Part shown: in pieces, positions 58,598 through 64,000 of the stretch
Layout: the number at the start of each line of letters is the position of its first letter
How positions within the stretch are numbered: the stretch's first letter is position 1
NCBI GenBank assembly: GCA_963693305.1
Contig: OY855913.1
Coordinates: 1,098,001 to 1,162,000, forward strand
Direction of reading: 5' to 3'
DNA length: 64,000 nucleotides
From: Meandrina meandrites
Taxonomy: Eukaryota; Cnidaria; Anthozoa; Scleractinia; Meandrinidae
The notes under the pieces: model-generated
Database searches by the model: none
Told to the model about the DNA's origin: nothing
The model's input: the letters and a program-made list of their open reading frames with translations, nothing else
Translations under genes and position numbers: made by a program

Positions 58598-61327
58598 AAA
58601 AAAAAAAACAAAGAAAAAGTAAATATATCTCACAAAATAAAGGGCATGCATATATTCTTTATCCTTCGAAGTCGATCTAGAGCCAGGTTGTCGAGTTCAT
58701 TTCGAGTGTGGATTTCAAGGAGAAGCGTGACTGCCCTTCGGACTTGCTCGCCCCAATCGAGACAATGAAACGTACAAAGTCGAAGCACGTCAAAAAAGCC
58801 GTTGTCAAAAAAAAATAGAAGGGCCTGAAAAGTTACTTATTTTGTAAGAAAAAAACAAAGAACAGAAATGAAAAGCCCACAACAAGGGTTATTTTTAGTT
58901 GGTCACCCATCCAAGTACTAACCCCGCCCAGGGCTTAACTTCAGCGATCGGACAAGAACCGTTGCTTTCCATGTGGTATCAGATAGCGCGTAAATCAGCT
59001 AACGAAAGTCCAGTTTCGGCAACGAAAGTGCCAAATTGTTCAAAAGATCTACCGGTATTTCTTGTTCTCTATTTGCATGACTCTGGTAACAACCTTCCTT
59101 TAATGGTTTACAAATTTCGGGATAGTTGCAGATGCAGGCACACGCTGCAGACACTCAAAGATTGAAGATGAAGATCACTGAAGATTGTACATGTCAAGTA
59201 AAACAATTTTTACTGGTTAAAACAGTTTTGCAACCCTCCTAGGGGTTAGCGACTTTATACTTACAAATTCAACTTTTTTATCATGTCTATGAAGAGATAT
59301 TTATACAAACGGAACACGCCGGCCGTTAACCCGGGTTCATTCTATACTGCCGCAAGACAAATTTCCGGTCCTGTTGGTGTCTAGCGTTCTCGTTAGCCGG
59401 TCAAAATTGTTGCGCAAGATGTCCTCCAAGGATAAGGAAGTTCTTATTTTTCAAAATGGAGTGCTAAGGATCAAACAAAAAAAATCGCAGAAATTTACAA
59501 TTCCTGAAGATGAGGCGCCTATAAGGCACTTTCGTTGCCGAAACTGGACTTTCGTTAGCTGATTTACGCGCTTTCTGATACCACATGGAAAGCAACGGTT
59601 CTTGTCCGATCGCTGAAGTTAAGCCCTGTTGGGCGGGGTTAGTACTTGGATGGGTGACCAACTGAAAATAACCCTTGTTGTGGGCTTTTCATTTCTGTTC
59701 TTTGTTTTTTTCTTACGAAATAGTAACTTTTGAGGCCTTTCTATTGTTTTTTTTTTGTCAACGGCTTTTTTGACTTGCTTCAACTTTGTACGTTTCATTG
59801 TCTCGATTGGGGCGAGCAAGTCCGAAGGGCAGTCACGCTTCTCCTTGAAATCCTCACTCGAAATGAACTCGACAACCTGGCTCTAGATCGACTTCGAAGG
59901 ATAAAGAATATATGCATGCCCTTTATTTTGTGAGATATATTTACTTTTTCTTTGTTGTTTTTTTTTTGGTTAAAAAAAAAAAAAAACAGAAAAAAAATCC
60001 CGTTCCGCTGTTTCTCGTTCCGTCGTTCTGCCGTTCCGTGTTCCGTCGTTCCGCGGATTACTAACAACCGCATTCCTGTTCTTTCAAAGATAAATACACA
60101 TTGAAGGACAACCTAAAAAAACCAGAGGCGTGGATAAAAGTAAAATAACAATCGTGACAGGCAACTCGACGCGCGAAGGTCACGCTTTTGTCGGAATGTG
60201 CTGTGTCAGCGACTGAGAACTTATTCAAAATTTTGCGTATAACGTTTACTTGAAAGGTATTATTACTCGGCAAATGTCTGGATATTTATTGTTTCTTTCA
60301 AATTTGTCGCACAGAAAGGATTTATAAGAAACTAAATCAATTGTAGATCGCTGAGTTGTTTTTTTCCAGAATACCTCATGTCTGGGACGGCGGGACATAA
60401 TGCACATGCTTTATTTCCAAACCTGTGTGTCAACTGGAAGACGTGAATATCGCAACACTAATCGATATCGCCGACCGAGTGATCTCAACTCAAATTTATC
60501 CGGAAAAGAAACAAAACTTCCCCTCGAACGGATGCAAATTTTTTTCGAACGGCTTCCAAACAGCTTGCAAGTTACGGAATTCCGTTCGAAAACGGAAAGT
60601 CGTTTGCGTACGTTTTCCCGTGAAAGGTCACAATTTATTACTCGCACCAGACCATAGCGGCCTATCTCCCTGAAGACCCGGATTTGGAAGAACACAATTC
60701 GAAACACGAATAATAGAATCGCAGTTCGCATAACACAATATGGAACATCACAATGTGTTAGTACAGAACATAATTCGCAACGAATAATCGAAAGCACGGA
60801 CAACAAAAACAACAGTGACGTTTTGCCGAATATAATCGAGAACACGAAGAACACAATTCGTAACATCAAAAACACCAGTGAGAACATTACGAACCGCATT
60901 GACAAACAGCATAACAAAATTCCAAACTTAATTTTGGCGGTAATCACCCCTCATAGTAAGCCACCCCAAATGATCACTCTCAATTGCGGTGCGAATGTCA
61001 CGACTTGTTGGTCATGAAACACCGCAAAGGTTTCCACTGTGTCCATTCAATTAGTTTATTTTTTAAACAGACAGAAATCAGAGTGAGTACCACAGTTTGT
61101 TCTATCTTTAAATTAGCGGAGGCCGGTGCCGATTATTTACGGACTGGCTGACTTCCCATCCGCTGACAGCCTTCATAGCTTCCTGTTGAAGCAAACGTTC
61201 CTCCTTACCTTCCATTTATAGTGCTGTACGGTAAGGTATGTTGACATCTTGGTATGAAGCCGGTTTCAATACTAATGCGATGCTTGTAAACAAAATGAAA
61301 CAGCCTGTTGAGTCGCAAAAGGCCCAT
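53200..61327 (-). CDS. ABHD11: ABHD11-type alpha/beta hydrolase, mitochondrial
   Basis: Five coding exons on the minus strand: 61327-61209, 57167-57020, 56718-56386, 55497-55310 and 53374-53200. They total 963 nt (320 residues), all in frame. Exon 1 encodes a basic leader with almost no acidic residues (MGLLRLNRLFHFVYKHR), suited to mitochondrial import. Later come the oxyanion motif HGLFGSKQNW, VDARNHGES, the nucleophile elbow GHSMGGK (Ser134) and the catalytic His287 in DSGHWLHAEKP. Length and motif order fit ABHD11, a mitochondrial matrix hydrolase reported to protect the lipoylated 2-oxoglutarate dehydrogenase complex. Exon 1 is assigned from the ATG, the leader, a strong AG|GTAAGG donor and a phase that exactly completes a Ser codon with exon 2. 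It is the least certain exon. The gene is head to head with RAB35. Confidence 0.88.
54743..55216. mobile_element. MITE with 8-bp duplication, ABHD11 intron 4
   Basis: CTGAGGGG flanks the element exactly (54743-54750 and 55209-55216). The inverted ends contain cccgggg plus gggtact, with inner ggggaggctccgccc / gggcggagcctcccc. The body has repeated words close to aggtatatgaaaggg on both strands. The 8-bp duplication suggests a hAT-type element. Confidence 0.75.
55498..56385. other. ABHD11 intron 3, decayed repeat content
   Basis: GC-richer segment with overlapping meaningless open frames (55544-55928). At about 55990-56150 words such as gtgctttcaataag and gacaggtgctgcac recall the ends of the CAGGG-type element at 43835. 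Probably a relic. Confidence 0.35.
57855..58065. repeat. CGTTCGAACG-rich tandem repeat
   Basis: Roughly five units of about 38-42 bp, each with cgttcgaacg(g/a)cttg plus cacccgtt and then a variable g(t)aaaaa(c/t) part. Each unit contains a 10-bp palindrome. Present only in the left arm of the palindromic element. Confidence 0.75.
58872..58989 (-). ncRNA. 5S rRNA-like sequence, left arm
   Basis: On the minus strand it follows the 5S layout: ATACCAC near position 11, the box A region gaagttaagc, box C ggttagtacttggatggg with gtgacc, and a 3' gggctttt that would stop Pol III. It is 2 nt shorter than the right copy (ccctgggcgggg here). The 5' and 3' ends do not pair as a real 5S helix I should, so it is a 5S-derived or SINE3-like head, not a working rRNA gene. 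Confidence 0.7.
59568..59687 (+). ncRNA. 5S rRNA-like sequence, right arm
   Basis: A 120-nt counterpart of the left copy on the + strand: ATACCACATGG, gttcttgtccgatcgctgaag, ttagtacttggatgggtgacc and gtgggctttt are all at 5S-like spacing. Internal Pol III promoter boxes look intact, so transcription outward along the arm is plausible. It is the start of a repeat unit that runs on through the arm, as in SINE3-type elements. Confidence 0.7.
60957..61208. other. Remainder of ABHD11 intron 1
   Basis: Short unique intron sequence between the palindromic element and ABHD11 exon 1. Nothing else seen. Confidence 0.4.
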
Positions 61328-61584
61328 TTTGTGTTTCAAATGCACATCATTGCAAGGCGTTCCGCCTTTCCGGCCAGGTTACGTAATCAAAGTGACTGCT
61401 ATGGAGCCAGGCCTGTATTTAGTGAACCTTAGAGAGCTGGGCCGAGCTAAGCCCCACCTCAAAATACCACGTGATCAAAACTTCTAGTGGACTTCTCACA
61501 TAAGCTTACTTCCTGTGCTGGCAAAGGGAAAATATTCCTTGTTCTATTTAGGTTTTTATAGCTATTTTAAATGAGTGTTGTGAT
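61328..61584. promoter_or_regulatory. Shared ABHD11/RAB35 upstream region
   Basis: Only 257 bp separate the divergent start codons, so the two 5' UTRs and promoters share this space; a bidirectional promoter is inferred. ccacgtgatc at about 61469 includes a CACGTG E-box. No TATA box was noted. Confidence 0.55.
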
Positions 61585-61639
61585 ATGGCTGCAAGGGATT
61601 ATGATCATTTATTCAAGCTGCTAATCATTGGAGATAGTG
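61585..61639 (+). CDS. RAB35: RAB35 small GTPase, first coding exon (partial)
   Basis: The exon encodes MAARDYDHLFKLLIIGDS plus the first base of Gly, then a GTGAGT donor. The first residues (ARDYDHLFKLLIIGDSG) are the signature start of RAB35, with one extra Ala. The P-loop GDSGVGKS is thus split after GDS by the intron, as in other Rab genes of this group. RAB35 controls endocytic recycling and cytokinesis at the plasma membrane and recycling endosomes. The other exons are beyond the window; none was recognised between 61640 and 64000. Confidence 0.85.
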
Positions 61640-64000
61640 GTGAGTACTAGTTTCGTTGTGACCTCTAGTTGAACCGGTAAATTTGTCATATATCGCTGCG
61701 TCGAAAATTGAGGGTGCCGTGAAAACTCATTGGTACCCAAACAAACTATGCCATTATCAAATCCTTCAGCAATATCTTGGTTTTTTGGTACACGCATAAT
61801 ACACTTTTCTGTGACATGGCCACCGCGAAAGCGGGTCCCGATCGATCGATAAGACATTGTAAACAAACTGGTGAACGCTTCATTTGCAACCGTATTGTAA
61901 CATGAATGATCATGTAGTTCTCTGATAAATTGTGAATAAGTTAAAATTTGATCGGATTTTAGTGACAACCAGCTCCATTTGGCCATTTTAATATCATTTA
62001 TTGCCCAATTATATACGTATACAGTTATACTGATGTGCTAGTAAAGTATTTCAAGAGTAAACATTCTTGAGAAACGTGTGTTTATTCCGAGGTTGACATA
62101 CATACATACTTTTTTTAGGTTTCTCATCAGTAACGTATTTAAGTTTGATCTCATTGTAATCCAATGTGAAATAAGTTATGGTTCGCACTATGGATAGAGA
62201 AAACTAAACAAGTGACCCTGGCAGTTACTAAGAATGTGCAGAAAACAATATGCAAGGCATCATTGGGATTTTGAGTACAATATCAGTCCAACTGAGTAAT
62301 GTGTGCACCTACAGTGTTTATGTGACAACAGTGATATAATGTAAAACAGGTAATTTGGGAGAAAGACATCTTTGTAGTTTGGTAAGGGATGTATGTACAA
62401 TTACCAGGAACACTGGAGACTGAATCTAACCAGTAATCACAAACAACTAACCACTTGTTGTTTGGGGATACAGTCAGCTGGTGCATATGCTCATCTGATA
62501 CCATTTCATAGTTAATTTGCACATCACACTTCAACACAAGCAAATGAAAAACTGAGAAGTGCATCAACTAGCCTTGTTGAATCGAATTATTTGTGAGTCA
62601 AAGTAGTGGTTATATACCGTCATATTGATTCTATTGATACGGTGGGGAATTAACTGATGAACGTGTCCAGGGAAAGCTAAATGTCAATGAATACATGTAC
62701 ATCTACCTCCAAATTCAAAGAATCAGTAGAGGTAAGAAACACAAGTAATCACTGTCATTTCTGCTTTCAATCTGATATTTTGCTTTCATAATTTCCTTCT
62801 ACAACTTCCACCCTTTCTGTGAATTAGTACGTTGTTTGTGCAAATCTCTGGACCTCCTTGTTAGCACTGTGCGATGCATCAAAGCATATGTCGTCATGTT
62901 GGCACAATTATTTTTATTTCACTGTGTTTGTATTTGCTCGTGTAGTTGAAATTATTCAAATTTAAAATTCAAAATGCGGGCATTGAAACTTGACTGAGTT
63001 GTAATGTGAAATTGAACAGGTCACCGTCCGTTATGATATTGAAGAATTTAAGCAGCTCATAACAATTGTTGTGTTGTTGTCTTCATATGAGCCCCAAACC
63101 AAGCAGCCATGACACCAAGTTCGAATCGTTTACGAAGGTTCCCTCCACACAGACCTTTTGCCAGGTTGAGAAATGTGATTTTCCGAATATACTGGTATAT
63201 AATGGCGATTTGCTGTCCAATCACTCAAAAACAGATTTTCAGTAAAGGATGGAAAATTGGGTAAAACACCAGGGAGATTGAAGCAGATTTAGAGATGTAC
63301 AGCACTTGATGCATATCTTTGATTTAAACTCTTTTTAAAGTGAGAAAACTAGTGTCCAGGTCAGTGCGGTCCCAAAGCTGGCTGTCTCCCTTTACCTGTC
63401 AACTACAATTTGTTGGGTTTGTTTTTTATCCTTCACTGGCTATTAGATGTCCTTAATAATATTTCTTATTGAAGGTCTTTAGCTCAATAGCATCCACTGT
63501 TTTAAAGATAGAGCATTCGTGCCACACAACATCAGAGGGCTGAAATGCCTCATCCTGCGATTTTAACAAATTATCTGAACAGTTGAGGTTTTGTGAGAGT
63601 GTTTATGTGAATGGTTACTTGTTCATGAGGGTGAACTGACCAAGAAGTGAATTCCAGATGTTTTCATTGATTTTCGGCCACTATGTTGGTGCCCGTCTGC
63701 ATGGGCAACAACATGGCGTTTCCATAATGTGCTCTCTAAATTTGTGTGGAACATTTTGGTGTATAACTCAAGTACGGAATACCGTACAAACCCGAGACTT
63801 GGACAAGCAGAATATCTAGAGAATTTTCTACAGCCTGTAATATTCTTGATTTTCTTGACTCAATAGTTTTGGATTTACTTTTCTGCAGCATGACTGTGAT
63901 AACCAGCAATTTCATCTGTATGGTTGCACATCACAGTCATCAAGAGTCACTTTGGTGCTAGTCACACTACATGGAGGTTGTGTCCATGCCAATTGTTTCC
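61640..64000. other. RAB35 intron 1, no further feature
   Basis: At least 2.36 kb of intron up to the window end. Frames at 61621-61986 (-) and 62283-62567 (-) lack any recognisable feature and are taken as chance. No clear element ends were found. Confidence 0.45.

Larger units (their letters stand above)
57452..60956. mobile_element. 3.5 kb palindromic element with 5S-like arms
   Basis: Inverted ends CTATGAGGGGTGATTACCGCC (57452 onward and ending at 60956) are flanked by TAAG (57448-57451, 60957-60960). The outer arms match for about 400 bp with only a handful of differences. The left arm then carries ~40-bp tandem units rich in CGTTCGAACG (57855-58065) that the right arm lacks. Inner paired blocks are 58484-58800 with 59755-60065 (cggaacgacggaacac words, poly-T, aactcgacaacctggctcta) and 58868-59031 with 59528-59697 (5S-like). 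About 0.5 kb of unique centre remains. It lies in intron 1 of ABHD11. No transposase was found; the frames in the outer arms are low-complexity. Confidence 0.78.

Noticed and set aside
58872..59687. Genuine 5S rRNA genes
   Set aside because: The terminal helix is not complementary, both copies diverge from the usual 5S sequence, and each is part of a longer repeat inside an inverted-repeat element.
57461..60947. Open frame (124 aa, 57461-57835 +) repeated as 178 aa (60411-60947 -)
   Set aside because: They match only because the element arms are near identical. The translation is low-complexity Phe/Leu/Val-rich with no domain.
61621..61986. 121-aa minus-strand frame over RAB35 exon 1 and intron
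   Set aside because: It is antisense to a conserved exon, has no recognised motif or splice partner, and has a composition typical of chance frames.

Overview
This is a eukaryotic, animal-type window. Genes are rich in introns with ordinary GT-AG boundaries, intergenic DNA is AT-rich, and mobile elements are dense. The gene set (Rolling stone-like protein, SGSM-type TBC protein, SELENOM, ABHD11, RAB35, carbohydrate sulfotransferases), together with tRNA-type SINEs and foldback elements, best fits a cnidarian, most likely an anthozoan such as a stony coral. The taxon is inferred; no species marker is present.

Layout. (1) 1-11.6 kb: two intronless Golgi-type carbohydrate sulfotransferase genes in tandem on the + strand. 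The first carries a frameshift and the second is intact. Between them is a ~2.2 kb terminal-inverted-repeat element that contains an internally deleted BEL/Pao LTR retrotransposon with an exact 5-bp target duplication. (2) 12-13.8 kb: a foldback element whose arms are built of ten spaced copies of a ~16-bp motif. (3) 14.6-16.7 kb (-): a three-exon Rolling stone-like membrane protein gene with one in-frame stop. (4) 20.3-39.2 kb (+): a complete 21-exon SGSM1/2 gene (RUN plus TBC Rab-GAP, 1,020 codons), with many small elements in its introns. (5) 41.7-49.9 kb (+): a five-exon selenoprotein M gene with an in-frame UGA for selenocysteine in a 36-nt exon and a 3'-UTR SECIS element. Its introns hold a CAGGG-ended element, a tRNA-type SINE and three TTAA-bounded elements, one nested and two abutting. 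(6) 50.8-51.4 kb (+): an intronless MYND zinc-finger gene. (7) 53.2-61.3 kb (-): a complete five-exon ABHD11-type hydrolase gene. (8) 61.6 kb (+): the first coding exon of RAB35, head to head with ABHD11 across 257 bp; the rest of RAB35 lies beyond the window.

ABHD11 intron 1 contains a 3.5 kb palindromic element (57452-60956). It is flanked by TAAG and carries two inverted 5S-rRNA-like sequences, one in each arm.

Functional threads: SGSM and RAB35 are both in Rab-GTPase membrane traffic, but nothing shows they act together. SELENOM is an ER thiol-redox protein and ABHD11 a mitochondrial hydrolase. The most unusual material is the selenoprotein gene, which a standard annotation would split at the UGA, and the layered mobile elements with unusually clear insertion boundaries.
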